Shown piece by piece: positions 19,097 through 29,908 of a stretch of 49,895 bases of DNA. Position numbers and translations under genes: made by a program. The stretch spans positions 341,708 to 391,602 of the forward strand of contig NZ_LMET01000002.1 of the NCBI RefSeq assembly GCF_001426485.1, in the 5' to 3' direction. The notes under the pieces are model-generated. The model was not told where the DNA came from. It worked only from the letters and a program-made list of their open reading frames with translations, and did no database searches. Source of the DNA: Aeromicrobium sp. Root472D3. Lineage in GTDB: Bacteria > Actinomycetota > Actinomycetes > Propionibacteriales > Nocardioidaceae. Position 1 is the stretch's first letter. Each line of letters starts with the position of its first letter.

Positions 19097-20013
19097 GACC
19101 TCTCCTGGATCGTGGTCACGGGGAACGTCGTCGGCATCGTGATGCCGGCGCGGTCGAACTCGGCCTTGATGCGCTGGCGCATCGCACGGGCCACGAGCCA
19201 CTGCTGGGCGGGCGCCGTCTTCAGGACGACGCGCACGACGACGCCGTCCTTGTCGAACCGCTCGACGCCCCAGACCTCGGGCGCCTCGATGATGACGTCG
19301 TGGAACTGCTCGTTCTCGTACGTCGTCGTCGCGACCTCCTGCAGGATGCGCTGCACCTGGTCGAGGTCGGCGTCGTACGAGACCGTGACGTCGAGGACCG
19401 TCCGGGCCCAGTTCTGGCTCTGGTTGCCGACGCGCAGGATCTCGCCGTTGCGGACGTACCAGACCGTGCCGTTGACGTCGCGCAGCCGCGTGATGCGCAG
19501 GCTCACGGCCTCGACGGTGCCGGTGGCCTCGCCGAGGTCGACGGTGTCGCCGACGCCGTACTGGTCCTCGAGGATCATGAAGATGCCCGACAGGAAGTCC
19601 TTGACGAGGTTCTGCGCACCGAAGCCGAGGGCCACGCCGACGATGCCGGCGCTCGCGATGATCGGGGCGATGTCGATCCCGAACGTCGACAGCGTCGTGA
19701 CGACCACGACGGCCAGGATGATGCCGGTGCTGATGCTCTTGAGCAGCGATCCCATGGTCTCGGTGCGCTGCTGGCGCCGGGCGTGGTTGGCGGGCTTGAG
19801 CCCGTCGAGGAACTCGCCGGCGCGGCTGTCGGCGATGAAGCCGGGCACGTTGCCGCGTCCCGCGCGGTGGACGAGCCGGTCGACCGCGCGGTTGATGAAC
19901 CAGCGCAGCACCAAGCCGATGACGATGATGAGCAGGATCCTGCCGGGGACGGCGACGAACCAGTCGTAGGCCTTGCCCTCCGGCAGGTTCCAGTTGATGT
20001 CGAGGTCAGGCAT
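19093..20013 (-). CDS. MscS-family mechanosensitive ion channel
   Basis: A 306-residue membrane protein. A first hydrophobic helix (about 22-40), a second (about 95-115) and the pore-lining Gly/Ala helix around IIASAGIVGVALGFGAQNLVKDFLSG mark MscS, followed by the cytoplasmic beta domain (YGVGDTVDLGEATGTVEAVSLR, then VRNGEILRVGN). It opens under membrane tension during osmotic downshock. TAGGGT ends exactly 6 bases before the ATG, implying a leaderless transcript. Divergent from the small membrane protein gene at 20046; promoter for the haemoglobin gene too. Confidence 0.92.
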   Translation of the reverse strand: MPDLDINWNLPEGKAYDWFVAVPGRILLIIVIGLVLRWFINRAVDRLVHRAGRGNVPGFIADSRAGEFLDGLKPANHARRQQRTETMGSLLKSISTGIILAVVVVTTLSTFGIDIAPIIASAGIVGVALGFGAQNLVKDFLSGIFMILEDQYGVGDTVDLGEATGTVEAVSLRITRLRDVNGTVWYVRNGEILRVGNQSQNWARTVLDVTVSYDADLDQVQRILQEVATTTYENEQFHDVIIEAPEVWGVERFDKDGVVVRVVLKTAPAQQWLVARAMRQRIKAEFDRAGITMPTTFPVTTIQERS

Positions 20014-20019
20014 TCCTCC

Positions 20020-20039
20020 ACCCTACGGGTGGATACGAT
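20020..20039. promoter_or_regulatory. Back-to-back -10 boxes for two leaderless genes
   Basis: TAGGGT on the minus strand (20020-20025) lies 6 bases before the channel ATG, and TACGAT on the plus strand (20034-20039) lies 6 bases before the ATG at 20046. Both fit TANNNT; each start codon would be at or next to the transcript 5' end. Confidence 0.55.
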
Positions 20040-20045
20040 GGAGCC

Positions 20046-20327
20046 ATGAAGACTCCTGCTCGCGTGCTCGGACTCGTGCTCGCCACCGTCGTGACGTTCA
20101 TCGCCGGCTCGGGCGCTGCCTTCGCCGACGCCCCCACGGGCGGCGCCTGGCCGGAGGGCGAGGGCAGGAGCGCCCTCGACACCATCATCCTGTTCGGCGG
20201 CGGCACGGTCGGCCTGTTCATCGTCGTCGCGCTGTTCGGCCTGCTGACGGCCCGCAACAACTACGTCCCCCCGGCACCGAGCACCGAGCTCGAGCCCGTG
20301 GGCGACCACCGCCCCGCGCACCACTGA
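20046..20327 (+). CDS. Small signal-peptide/single-TM hypothetical protein
   Basis: A 93-residue protein with no family I recognise. Residues 1-28 look like a signal peptide (MKTPAR, hydrophobic core, cleavage near AFA-DAP). A short exposed stretch follows, then a transmembrane helix at about 45-68 (TIILFGGGTVGLFIVVALFGLL) and a cytoplasmic tail ending in HRPAHH. Divergent from the mscS gene with a leaderless-type promoter. Confidence 0.7.
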   Translation: MKTPARVLGLVLATVVTFIAGSGAAFADAPTGGAWPEGEGRSALDTIILFGGGTVGLFIVVALFGLLTARNNYVPPAPSTELEPVGDHRPAHH

Positions 20328-20328
20328 C

Positions 20329-20346
20329 GGCACGCGGGGCCGTGCC
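20329..20346. terminator. Short hairpin between convergent genes
   Basis: GGCACG and CGTGCC form a 6-bp stem with a 6-base loop, one base after the small membrane gene's stop and before the stop of the minus-strand SDR. Confidence 0.4.
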
Positions 20347-20365
20347 GGCCTGACGTCGTCCTTCG

Positions 20366-21121
20366 TCAGCGCGGCGCCATGCGCAGCGCGCCGTCCATGC
20401 GGATCGTCTCGCCGTTGAGGTAGTCGTGGTCGACGATCATGGCCACGAGCCTCGCGTACTCGGCGGGTTCGCAGAGCCGCTGCGGGAACGGCACCCCCGC
20501 CGCGAGACCCGCGCGGAACTCGTCACTGACCGTCGCGAGCATCGGCGTGTTCACGATGCCGGGCGCGATCGTGCACACGCGGATGCCGTGCTGGGCCAGG
20601 TCGCGGGCCGCGGGCAGCGTCATGCCGACGATGCCGCCCTTCGACGACGCGTAGGCGACCTGGCCGATCTGCCCGTCGTACGCCGCGATCGAGGCGGTGT
20701 TGACGATCACGCCGCGCTGGCCGTCCGCATCGGGCTCGGTCCGCGCGATCGCCTCGGCGGCGAGCGCCAGCACCGTGAAGCTGCCGACCAGGTTGACGTG
20801 GACGATCTTGGCGTAGAGCGCGAGGTCGTGGACGCCCTTGCGGCCGAGGATGCGTGCCGACGGGCCGATGCCCGCGCAGTTGACGACGGTGCGCAGGGGC
20901 AGGGTCTCGGACGCCGTCGCGACGGCCGCGCGCACCTGCTGCTCGTCGGTGACGTCGGCGGCCAGATAGGTGACGCCGTCGACGGCGGGCGCGTCGTCGA
21001 TCGAGCCCGGCAGGTCGATCGCGAAGACCGACGCGCCGAGCGAGGCGAGGTGGGCGGCGGTCGCGGCGCCGAGGCCGGAGGCCCCGCCGGTCACGATCGC
21101 GGAGGTGTCGTCGAGCTGCAT
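20366..21121 (-). CDS. SDR, 3-hydroxyacyl-CoA dehydrogenase type-2 like
   Basis: A 251-residue short-chain dehydrogenase: [12 protein letters not shown] (cofactor loop), NCAGI, Ser in [10 protein letters not shown] and YASSK. The pattern VTGGASGLG with [23 protein letters not shown] is characteristic of the HSD10-type enzymes that oxidise 3-hydroxyacyl-CoA in beta-oxidation. AAGGAG precedes the ATG. It follows the acyl-CoA dehydrogenase gene by 22 bases in the same operon, so the two could catalyse the first and third beta-oxidation steps; hydratase and thiolase are not present here. Confidence 0.88.
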   Translation of the reverse strand: MQLDDTSAIVTGGASGLGAATAAHLASLGASVFAIDLPGSIDDAPAVDGVTYLAADVTDEQQVRAAVATASETLPLRTVVNCAGIGPSARILGRKGVHDLALYAKIVHVNLVGSFTVLALAAEAIARTEPDADGQRGVIVNTASIAAYDGQIGQVAYASSKGGIVGMTLPAARDLAQHGIRVCTIAPGIVNTPMLATVSDEFRAGLAAGVPFPQRLCEPAEYARLVAMIVDHDYLNGETIRMDGALRMAPR

Positions 21122-21143
21122 GGTTCTCCTTGGGTGGTGGGTG

Positions 21144-22286
21144 TCAGCGGGCGAGGTCGCGGCTGATGACGAGCCGCTGGATCTGGTTGGTGCCCTCGAA
21201 GATCTGCATGACCTTGGCCTCGCGCATGAAGCGCTCGACCGGGAAGTCCTTGGTGTAGCCCGCCCCGCCGAGCACCTGGACGGCGTCGGTCGTGACCTTC
21301 ATGGCGTTGTCGGTGCACACGAGCTTGGCGATCGAGGCCTGTCGCGAGTAGGGCCGTCCGGCGTCCTTGAGGCGGGCGGCGGCGAGGTAGGTCGCCCGCG
21401 CCGACTCGACGGCGGCGGCCATGTCGGCCAGCACGAAGGCGAGCCCCTGGTGCTCGATGACGGCCTTGCCGAACGACTCGCGCTGCTTCGCGTAGGCCAC
21501 CGCGACGTCGAGCGCCTCCTGCGCCAGGCCCGTCGCGACGGCCGCGATGCCGAGCCGGCCGGCGTCGAGGCCCGACAGCGCGATCGGCAGGCCCTGCCCC
21601 TCCGCGCCGAGGCGGCGGGACGCCGGCACGCGGACGCCGTCGAACAGCATCGTGGCGGTGGTCGACGACATCAGGCCCATCTTCTGCTCGGGGTTGTCGG
21701 CGGTCAGGCCGGGGGTGTCGGCCGGCACCAGGAAGCACGAGATGCCACGGCCGCCGTCGTCGCTGGTGCGCGCCATGACCTTGTAGAAGTCGGCCTCGCC
21801 ACCGTGCGTGGTCCACGCCTTGGCGCCGTCGATGACGTAGTCGTCGCCGTCGCGGACCGCCCGCGTGCGCATCGCCGCGGGGTCGGACCCGGCGTGCGCC
21901 TCCGACAGGCAGTACGCCCCGAGCTGCTCGCCCGACAGCATCTCGGGCAGCCAGTCGGCGCGCTGCTCGTCGGTGCCGGCCGTGAACAGGCCGAAGCACG
22001 ACAGGGCGTGCACGCTGACGCCTACGCCGACGCTGGCCGACGCCGACGCGATCTCCTCGAGCGCCTGCAGGTAGACCTCGTACGTCTGTCCGCCGCCGCC
22101 GAGCTCCTCGGGGTACGGCAGGCTCATGAGGCCCGCGCGGCCGAGCGTGCGGAACACGTCCCGGGGGAACTCGGCGCGGGCGTCGAGGCCCGCGACGACG
22201 GGGCGCAGCTCGTGGTCGACGATGTCGCGCGTCAGGGCGATGAGGTCGTGCGACTCCTCGGTGGGCATGAGGCGTTCGGCAGGCAT
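21144..22286 (-). CDS. Acyl-CoA dehydrogenase
   Basis: A 380-residue FAD flavoenzyme of normal family length. Visible family motifs: YCLSEAHAGSD (substrate/FAD loop), AWTTHGGEADFY, RESFGKAVIEHQGLAFVLADM and the C-terminal QVLGGAGYTKDFPVERFMREAK and IFEGTNQIQRLVISRDLA. The catalytic base is expected to be the Glu in the latter segment. It dehydrogenates acyl-CoA at C2-C3. Start chosen at the ATG with GGGAG just upstream; MPTEE six codons later is an alternative. Divergent from a TetR gene with palindromes between them. Confidence 0.92.
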   Translation of the reverse strand: MPAERLMPTEESHDLIALTRDIVDHELRPVVAGLDARAEFPRDVFRTLGRAGLMSLPYPEELGGGGQTYEVYLQALEEIASASASVGVGVSVHALSCFGLFTAGTDEQRADWLPEMLSGEQLGAYCLSEAHAGSDPAAMRTRAVRDGDDYVIDGAKAWTTHGGEADFYKVMARTSDDGGRGISCFLVPADTPGLTADNPEQKMGLMSSTTATMLFDGVRVPASRRLGAEGQGLPIALSGLDAGRLGIAAVATGLAQEALDVAVAYAKQRESFGKAVIEHQGLAFVLADMAAAVESARATYLAAARLKDAGRPYSRQASIAKLVCTDNAMKVTTDAVQVLGGAGYTKDFPVERFMREAKVMQIFEGTNQIQRLVISRDLAR

Positions 22287-22298
22287 GGGGCTCCCTCG

Positions 22299-23939
<1,641 letters not shown>

Positions 23940-23949
23940 GTCGGCGCCC

Positions 23950-24104
23950 GCAGTTTCCCCGGTGGACCCTGGAAGCTCTCGGGGTCCACCCCGGATCCCT
24001 GCGCCTCGCCCCGGGCGCACCAGGGGAGAGACGCATGGTTCCCGGGCGCACCCCGTCATCGTCCTGCGGGCGCGCCGGAACCGGGGTTCACCGGGGAAGC
24101 TGCG
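23950..24104. repeat. GC-rich intergenic palindromic element
   Basis: This fills the gap between the stops of two convergent genes. The ends form an imperfect 23-24 bp inverted repeat (CGCAGTTTCCCCGGTGGACC and the complement of GGTTCACCGGGGAAGCTGCG). Inside are further small dyads and repeated CCCGGGCGCACC. It partly resembles the elements at 12361-12441 and 13521-13597. A complex terminator or dispersed intergenic repeat. Confidence 0.5.
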
Positions 24105-25058
24105 TCAACTGGTCCGCCGGCGGCCCAGCACGTCGTCCATCGGGGGGCGCTGGACGGTCGTGGTGGTGCGCTCGACGAGACGCATCGCGGCGTCCTCGCG
24201 CCGGAAGATCGTGGCGGTGCTGACGACCTCGTCGCGTCCGTCGGGTGCGACCCGCAGGTCGAAGGCGGCCCGCACGTGCTGCGTCATCGCGCTCAGCGCC
24301 GCGAGGTCCTGGTGCCGGTGCAGGCGCAGCCCGAGGTCGACCTGGGCCATCGCGTCGAGGCCGTGGTCGCGCAGGACGTCGATCATCAGGCCGATGTCGA
24401 CGCCGTAGTCGGAGACGAACGGCACCGACCGCAGGGCCTCGACGCGGAACGCGCACTCGCCGGCCAGCGGCTGGACGAAGCCCGCCAGCAGGGGCGCCCG
24501 GTCGAGGATCAGCGGACGGGCGACGAGCTCGGTCACCCGCCCACCACCCGACGACCGCGAGGCGCCGGCCGTCCACGGGCGGTCGTAGAAGGCCTTGACG
24601 AACACGATCGTGTCGTCGGTCAGCAGGGGGCCCAGCAGTCCCACGACGAAGTCGGCCGTGAACTCCTGCACGTCGGCGTCGAGGTAGATGCCGAGGTCGC
24701 CGGTCATGACCGCCAACGCCTTCCACATGGCCTCGCCCTTGCCGGTGCGGCTGCCGACCTGCGGCACGATCTCGTCGACGTGGACGACCGTGGCACCCGC
24801 GGCCCGCGCGACCTCGGCCGTCGCGTCGGTGGAGTGGGAGTCGACGACGACGATCTCGTCGACGAGCGGCACGCGCTCGACGAGCTCGGCCCGCAGGGTC
24901 GTCACGATGTCGCCGACCGTCGCCTCCTCGTCGCGCGCCGGGATCAGGACGCTGACGCGCCGGCCGGCCTTGGCGGCGGCGAGCGTCGCCGCGTCGAACT
25001 GGGCGAGCCCGAAGGTGCGGGTGTCGAACCAGCGCCGCACGGACGAGGAGTCAGGCAA
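24105..25058 (-). CDS. gpgS: Glucosyl-3-phosphoglycerate synthase
   Basis: A 317-residue retaining glycosyltransferase (GT81) transferring glucose from a nucleotide sugar to 3-phosphoglycerate, the first step toward glucosylglycerate and methylglucose lipopolysaccharides. VLIPARDEEATVGDI opens the nucleotide-binding fold, LDADVQ is the metal-binding acidic motif, and GGGRVTELVARPLIL, QPLAGE and YGVDIGLMID match mycobacterial GpgS closely. TTG start overlapping the folP2-like stop by 8 bases, so translation is coupled. Methylglucose polysaccharides are known to modulate FAS-I in mycobacteria, and a FAS-I is encoded 13 kb away. Confidence 0.92.
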   Translation of the reverse strand: MPDSSSVRRWFDTRTFGLAQFDAATLAAAKAGRRVSVLIPARDEEATVGDIVTTLRAELVERVPLVDEIVVVDSHSTDATAEVARAAGATVVHVDEIVPQVGSRTGKGEAMWKALAVMTGDLGIYLDADVQEFTADFVVGLLGPLLTDDTIVFVKAFYDRPWTAGASRSSGGGRVTELVARPLILDRAPLLAGFVQPLAGECAFRVEALRSVPFVSDYGVDIGLMIDVLRDHGLDAMAQVDLGLRLHRHQDLAALSAMTQHVRAAFDLRVAPDGRDEVVSTATIFRREDAAMRLVERTTTTVQRPPMDDVLGRRRTS

Positions 25059-25920
25059 GACCGCGCACCACCCGGGACGGCTGGCGGTCGCCGCGGATGC
25101 TGGCGGTCATCTCGAGCACGCGACGCGTCGCGACGACGTCGTGCGCGCGGAAGACCGCCGCGCCCGCCGCCGCGGCCAGCGCCGTGGCCGCCAGGGTGCC
25201 CTCGTGCCGCTGGTCGACGGGCTGGCCGAGGGTCTCGCCGATGAAGTCCTTGTTCGACAGCGCCATCAGGACCGGCCACCCGGTCGCGACGAGCTCGTCG
25301 ACGCGGCGCAGCAGCTCCAGGCCGTGCCACGTGTTCTTGCCGAAGTCGTGCGTCGGGTCGATCAGGATGCCCCCGCGGGGCACGCCTCGGGCGACCAGGT
25401 CGTCCGCGGCCCGGGTCGTCTGGTCGACGACGTCGCGCACGACGTCGTCGTAGCGCACCCGGTGCGGACGGGTGCGGGGCACGGCGCCGCCCGTGTGCGA
25501 GCAGACGTAGCCGCAGCCGAACTCGGCGGCGACGTCGCCCAGGGCGCGGTCGCTGCCGGCCCACGTGTCGTTGATGATGTCGGCGCCCGCGTCGGCGCAG
25601 TGGCGGCCGACCTCGGCCCGCCACGTGTCGATGCTGAGCAGGGCGTCGGGGAACTCGTCGCGCACGGCGGCGACGAACGGCACGGTGCGGCGGATCTCCT
25701 CGGTGACGTCGACGTCGTCGCCCGGCCCGGCCTTCACGCCGCCGACGTCGATGATGTCGGCGCCGGCGTCGATCGCCCGGCGGACGGCCTCGCGCGCCGG
25801 GCCGTCGTCGAACGTCGCGCCGCGGTCGTAGAACGAGTCGGGCGTGCGGTTGACGATCGCCATGACCAGGGCCCGGTCACGCTGCACGCGGCGGCCGCGG
25901 AACGTCAGGTCGACCGACAT
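25051..25920 (-). CDS. folP2: Dihydropteroate synthase-like protein (FolP2 type)
   Basis: A 289-residue TIM-barrel protein of the dihydropteroate synthase family. MAIVNRTPDSFYDRG replaces the canonical NVTPDSFSDGG, as in mycobacterial FolP2; ADIIDVGG, LLSIDTWRAEV and DPTHDFGKN are also recognisable. FolP2 sits beside gpgS in mycobacteria too, and folate synthesis by that paralogue is doubtful. No other folate gene lies nearby, so a role with gpgS, rather than in folate synthesis, is plausible but unproven. Confidence 0.88.
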   Translation of the reverse strand: MSVDLTFRGRRVQRDRALVMAIVNRTPDSFYDRGATFDDGPAREAVRRAIDAGADIIDVGGVKAGPGDDVDVTEEIRRTVPFVAAVRDEFPDALLSIDTWRAEVGRHCADAGADIINDTWAGSDRALGDVAAEFGCGYVCSHTGGAVPRTRPHRVRYDDVVRDVVDQTTRAADDLVARGVPRGGILIDPTHDFGKNTWHGLELLRRVDELVATGWPVLMALSNKDFIGETLGQPVDQRHEGTLAATALAAAAGAAVFRAHDVVATRRVLEMTASIRGDRQPSRVVRGLA

Positions 25921-26011
25921 CGTTCACCCCTCGGCTCGGTGGACGCACGATGCGCCCCGGTCGATTGTCCTACGCCGGCGCGGCACCCGCCCGAGGGGGA
26001 CCGGCGACGGA

Positions 26012-26048
26012 CGAGGCCGTCCCCGTCGCGGTGACGGGAACGGCCTCG
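26012..26048. terminator. Rho-independent-like hairpin after pepN
   Basis: CGAGGCCGTCCCCGTC pairs with GACGGGAACGGCCTCG, a 16-bp stem with one mismatch and a 5-base loop, 24 bases beyond the aminopeptidase stop and upstream of folP2. No T-run is present, as is common in high-GC genomes. Confidence 0.65.
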
Positions 26049-26071
26049 GTGGTGCGGGTGTCGCGGACGCG

Positions 26072-28591
26072 TCAGGACGCGGCCTGGGCGCGCAGGGCAC
26101 GCGCCAGGTCGTCGCGTCCCTCCGAGACGTAGCGCTTCGCGGCCGGGTTGGCCGACGTCGACGCGAGCCACGCGTCGACCTTGTCTAGCGTGGCCTGCGA
26201 CGGGTTGGCCAGCGGGAACAGGTAGACCAGCGCGACCTGCCCGATCCAGACGCCCATGTCGTCGACGACGGTGCTCGCGAGGTCGAGGTAGCGGTCGACG
26301 TACGGCTCGAGGAGGTCGGCCTGGCCGGACACCTGGAAGGCCAGCGCCGTGGAGCGCCGGGTCTCGTTGGGCGTCGACCGGTCGACCGCCGCGATCTGCC
26401 ACGCGGTCTCCTTGGCATCGGCGGACGGGCGGATGGCCCGGGCGGCCGAGGCGTTCTCCTGGCCCGAGATCGTGTTGTCGCGCTCGAGCTCGGCGGCGAT
26501 CTCGGCCTCGTCGGCGTCGCCGATGCGGGCCAGGGCCGTCACGATCGTCCACCGCAGGTCGGTGTCGAGGGTCAGCCCGTCGAGCTCGCCGGCCAGGATC
26601 GAGCGCAGACGCTCGGGGGTGGACGCGGCCGACGCGAACGCCCGCACGAGCGCGAGCTGGTGGTCGCTGCCCGGCTCGGCGGCGTCGACCAGCTCGGACA
26701 GGCCGGCCTGCCACCGCTGCGCCAGCGCCGGTCGGGCGTCGGGCGCGGTGTAGAGGTTGACGGCGCTGTTGCCCTGGCGCAGCAGCGAGCCGACCGCCGT
26801 GAGGTCGGTCTCGGACCCGACGCCGGCCAGCACGAGGGTCACGAAATCGGCGCCGGAGAGCTCGGCGTCGCGCGTCATGTCCCACGCGGAGCCCCAGCTC
26901 AGCGCCCGGGGCAGCGAGTCCTCGAACGTCGCGATGCTCTCGGTCAGGGTCGTGAACGACCGCTCGTCGAGACGGATCTTGGCGTAGGTGAGGTCGTCGT
27001 CGTTCAGCAGGACCAGATCGGGCTGCACCGTGCCGACGAGCTCGTCGATCGACGTCGACGCACCGCGGATGTCGGTCTCGACCCGGTCGGTGCGCACCAG
27101 CGTGCCGTCGACCCGGTTGTAGAGGCCGATCGCGATGCGGTGACGCCGTAGCGTCGGGTAGGCCTCGATCGCGGTCTGCTCGACCGAGAACGACGTGAAG
27201 GCGCCCGAGTCGTCGGTCGCGAACGCGGCGCGCAGCGTGTTGACGCCCGACGTCTGCAGCCACTCCTTGGTCCAGTCGCCGAGCTCGCGGCCCGACGCGG
27301 CCTCGAGCTCGACCAGCAGGTCGGACAGCTCGGTGTTGCCGTACGCGTGCTTGCCGAAGTAGGCGCGCAGGCCGGCGAAGAAGTCCTCCTCGCCGACCCA
27401 GGCGACGAGCTGCTTGAGCGCCGAGGCGCCCTTGGCGTACGTGATGCCGTCGAAGTTGGCCTCGACCGCGTGCAGGTCGTAGTTGTCGGCCGCGATGGGG
27501 TGCGTCGAGGGCAGCTGGTCCTGGCGGTACGCCCAGTTCTTGCGGGCGTTGGTGAAGCTCGTCCAGGCATCGGTGAAGCGGGTCGCGTTGGTCGAGGCGT
27601 GGGACGCCGCGAACTCGGCGAACGACTCGTTGAGCCACAGGTCGTCCCACCACTTCATCGTGACGAGGTCGCCGAACCACATGTGGGCCATCTCGTGCAG
27701 GATCGTGTTGGCGCGGCTCTCGTACGCCGCGACGGTCTGGCGGCTGCGGAAGATCATCTCGTCGCGGAACGTCACCGCGCCGGCGTTCTCCATCGCGCCC
27801 ATGTTGTACTCCGGGACGAACAGCTGGTCGTACTTGCCGAACGGGTAGCCCATCTGGAAGACGCCCTCGAAGAACTCGAAGCCCTGCTTGGTGACGAGGA
27901 AGATGTCGTCGGCGTCGAGGTGCTCACGCACCGACTGGCGGCAGAAGACGCCCAGCGGGATCTCGTCGTACGCGCCGCGGTAGGAGTCGGTGACCGACAC
28001 GTACTCGCCCGCGATCAGCGCCGTGATGTACGTCGACATCGTCTTCGTCTCGGCGAAGTGCCACGTGCTGGTGCCCTCGGCGGCGGGCTCGGGCTCGGGG
28101 GTGGGGGAGTTGGACACGACGGCCCAGTGCGACGGAGCCGTGACGTGGAAGACGAAGGTGGCCTTGAGGTCGGGCTGCTCGAACGTCGCGAACACGCGGC
28201 GGGCGTCGGGCACCTCGAACTGCGTGTAGAGGTAGACCTTGCCGTCGACCGGGTCGACGAAGCGGTGCAGGCCCTCGCCGGAGTGCGAGTACGGCAGCGT
28301 CGCGGCGACGACGAGCTCGTTGGTCTCGGCCAGGCCCGTCAGCGCGATGCGGCTGTCGGCGTAGGCGGAGACGTCGACGGGATCGCCGTTGAGGGTGATC
28401 TCGGAGACGTCGCCGTCGACGAGGTCGACGAACGTCGACGCGCCGGCGGTGGCGCCGAAACGGATCGTCGTGACCGAGCCGAAGCGTTCGTCGGTGTCGA
28501 GGGTGAGGTCGAGCCGGACGTCGTAGGTCTGGGTGGAGACGACGGACGCGCGCTCGCTGGCTTCTTCGCGGGTGAGATTGGTACCAGGCAT
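26072..28591 (-). CDS. pepN: Aminopeptidase N (M1 zinc metallopeptidase)
   Basis: An 839-residue cytosolic aminopeptidase releasing N-terminal residues. GAMEN at 265-269 is the exopeptidase motif; HEMAH at 299-303 with Glu322 in WLNES binds zinc. The C-terminal half is the helical ERAP1-like domain. The ATG at 28591 is taken; an ATG three codons upstream is possible. In M. tuberculosis pepN neighbours the Rv2466c oxidoreductase, as it nearly does here. Confidence 0.95.
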   Translation of the reverse strand: MPGTNLTREEASERASVVSTQTYDVRLDLTLDTDERFGSVTTIRFGATAGASTFVDLVDGDVSEITLNGDPVDVSAYADSRIALTGLAETNELVVAATLPYSHSGEGLHRFVDPVDGKVYLYTQFEVPDARRVFATFEQPDLKATFVFHVTAPSHWAVVSNSPTPEPEPAAEGTSTWHFAETKTMSTYITALIAGEYVSVTDSYRGAYDEIPLGVFCRQSVREHLDADDIFLVTKQGFEFFEGVFQMGYPFGKYDQLFVPEYNMGAMENAGAVTFRDEMIFRSRQTVAAYESRANTILHEMAHMWFGDLVTMKWWDDLWLNESFAEFAASHASTNATRFTDAWTSFTNARKNWAYRQDQLPSTHPIAADNYDLHAVEANFDGITYAKGASALKQLVAWVGEEDFFAGLRAYFGKHAYGNTELSDLLVELEAASGRELGDWTKEWLQTSGVNTLRAAFATDDSGAFTSFSVEQTAIEAYPTLRRHRIAIGLYNRVDGTLVRTDRVETDIRGASTSIDELVGTVQPDLVLLNDDDLTYAKIRLDERSFTTLTESIATFEDSLPRALSWGSAWDMTRDAELSGADFVTLVLAGVGSETDLTAVGSLLRQGNSAVNLYTAPDARPALAQRWQAGLSELVDAAEPGSDHQLALVRAFASAASTPERLRSILAGELDGLTLDTDLRWTIVTALARIGDADEAEIAAELERDNTISGQENASAARAIRPSADAKETAWQIAAVDRSTPNETRRSTALAFQVSGQADLLEPYVDRYLDLASTVVDDMGVWIGQVALVYLFPLANPSQATLDKVDAWLASTSANPAAKRYVSEGRDDLARALRAQAAS

Positions 28592-28624
28592 GGTCGCCAT
28601 GCTGTCACGTGCCCACGACACGGG

Positions 28625-28740
28625 CGAGGCGTGGCCGACCGAGCGCGCTCAGCGCGCGAGCGGAGGCCACGCGCCAGCGAAGCGTGTGCGTGACGCGCCG
28701 CAGGCGCCGGATGCGAGGCGGGCCGACCGGGCGCGCTCAG
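28625..28740. repeat. Repeat-rich spacer between divergent pepN and ligase genes
   Basis: Two related stretches, each containing GGCCGACCGRGCGCGCTCAG, lie at about 28632-28651 and 28721-28740. Self-complementary parts include GGCGTGGCC/GGCCACGCGCC and GAGCGCGCTC. A CAGGAT box (28742-28747) lies 6 bases before the ligase ATG. No gene is seen in 28592-28753. Confidence 0.5.
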
Positions 28741-28753
28741 GCAGGATGGAGGC

Positions 28754-29902
28754 ATGGCCCAGATCCCGTTCGCCACGTCCGAGCGCTCCACCGTCGGCAT
28801 CGAGTGGGAGCTCGCCCTGGTCGACTCCGACTCGGGCGACCTGCGCCAGGTCGCGCAGACCGTCCTCGACGAGGTGCACCCCGAGGGTCTCGACCAGCAC
28901 CCGCACATCCGCCAGGAGCTCCTGCTCAACACCGTCGAGGTCGTGTCGGGCGTGTGCCACACCGTCGCCGAGGCCGGCGCCGACCTGCAGCGGGCGATCG
29001 ACGAGATCCGCGAGGTCACCGACCCCCTGCGGGTCGAGCTGATGTGCGCCGGCACGCACCCGTTCGCGAACTGGACGCACCAGAAGGTCACCGACAAGGA
29101 GCGCTACGCGACGCTGATCGACCGCACGCAGTGGTGGGGCCGCCAGATGCTGATCTACGGCGTCCACGTGCACGTCGGCATCGAGGACCGCGACAAGGTG
29201 CTGCCGATCAGCCGCGCGATGCTGGCCTACTACGGGCACCTGCAGGCGCTGAGCGCGTCGTCGCCGTTCTGGGGCGGCAAGGAGACGGGCTACGCGTCCA
29301 ACCGGGCCCTGATGTTCCAGCAGCTGCCGACCGCGGGGCTGCCGTTCCAGTTCGAGCAGTGGAGCCAGCTCGAGGGCTACGTCGACGACATGCTGCACAC
29401 GGGCGTCATCGACGTCTTCGACGAGATCCGGTGGGACCTGCGGCCGTCGCCCAAGTTCGGGACGCTCGAGGTGCGCGTGTGCGACGGCATCCCGACGATG
29501 TCCGAGCTCATGAGCGTCTCGGCGCTGACGCACTGCCTGGTCGAGCACTTCTCGTCCGAGCTCGACGCGGGCCGCGAGCTGCCCACGATCCCGCCGTGGT
29601 TCGCCCAGGAGAACAAGTGGCGGTCGGCCCGGTACGGCATGGACGCGATCCTGATCCTCGACAAGAACGGTCACGAGGACCTCATCACGACCGATCTGCA
29701 CCGCCTGCTCGAGCGCCTCGAGCCGGTCGCCGAGCGGCTCGGCTGCGTCGACGAGCTCGGCGGCATCCACGACATCATCGCGGGGGGAGCCTCGTACCAG
29801 CGGCAGCGCCGCGTGGCGGCCCTGAACGGCGGCGAGCTCGACGCCGTCGTCGGATCGCTGGTCGAGGAGATGCGAGCGGGACGTCCGGTGCGTCAGCCCT
29901 GA
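28754..29902 (+). CDS. YbdK-type carboxylate-amine ligase (glutamate-cysteine ligase 2 family)
   Basis: A 382-residue ATP-dependent ligase of the GCS2 family. [45 protein letters not shown] and EVRVCDG match the metal- and ATP-binding framework. Family members have weak glutamate-cysteine ligase activity or join other carboxylates and amines; the true substrate is open. The last ten codons are duplicated at 30677-30706, and the present tail (RQP-stop) appears to come from inserted DNA. Ancestrally it probably ended in LHLS overlapping the oxidoreductase start. Confidence 0.88.
   Translation: MAQIPFATSERSTVGIEWELALVDSDSGDLRQVAQTVLDEVHPEGLDQHPHIRQELLLNTVEVVSGVCHTVAEAGADLQRAIDEIREVTDPLRVELMCAGTHPFANWTHQKVTDKERYATLIDRTQWWGRQMLIYGVHVHVGIEDRDKVLPISRAMLAYYGHLQALSASSPFWGGKETGYASNRALMFQQLPTAGLPFQFEQWSQLEGYVDDMLHTGVIDVFDEIRWDLRPSPKFGTLEVRVCDGIPTMSELMSVSALTHCLVEHFSSELDAGRELPTIPPWFAQENKWRSARYGMDAILILDKNGHEDLITTDLHRLLERLEPVAERLGCVDELGGIHDIIAGGASYQRQRRVAALNGGELDAVVGSLVEEMRAGRPVRQP
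29860..29890 (+). repeat. 31-bp direct repeat, proximal copy
   Basis: The 3' end of the ligase gene, encoding [10 protein letters not shown]. It matches 30676-30706 at 30 of 31 bases (one G/A difference). The two copies bound an 816-bp unit (29891-30706) with a single minus-strand gene. Confidence 0.9.
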
Positions 29903-29908
29903 CGCACC
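29887..29908. terminator. Perfect hairpin at the insertion junction
   Basis: GGTGCGTCAG and CTGACGCACC form a perfect 10-bp dyad with a 2-base centre, spanning the ligase stop and the stop of the convergent gene. Half of one arm belongs to the direct repeat, so the hairpin was created or completed at the junction. It probably terminates both genes. Confidence 0.55.
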
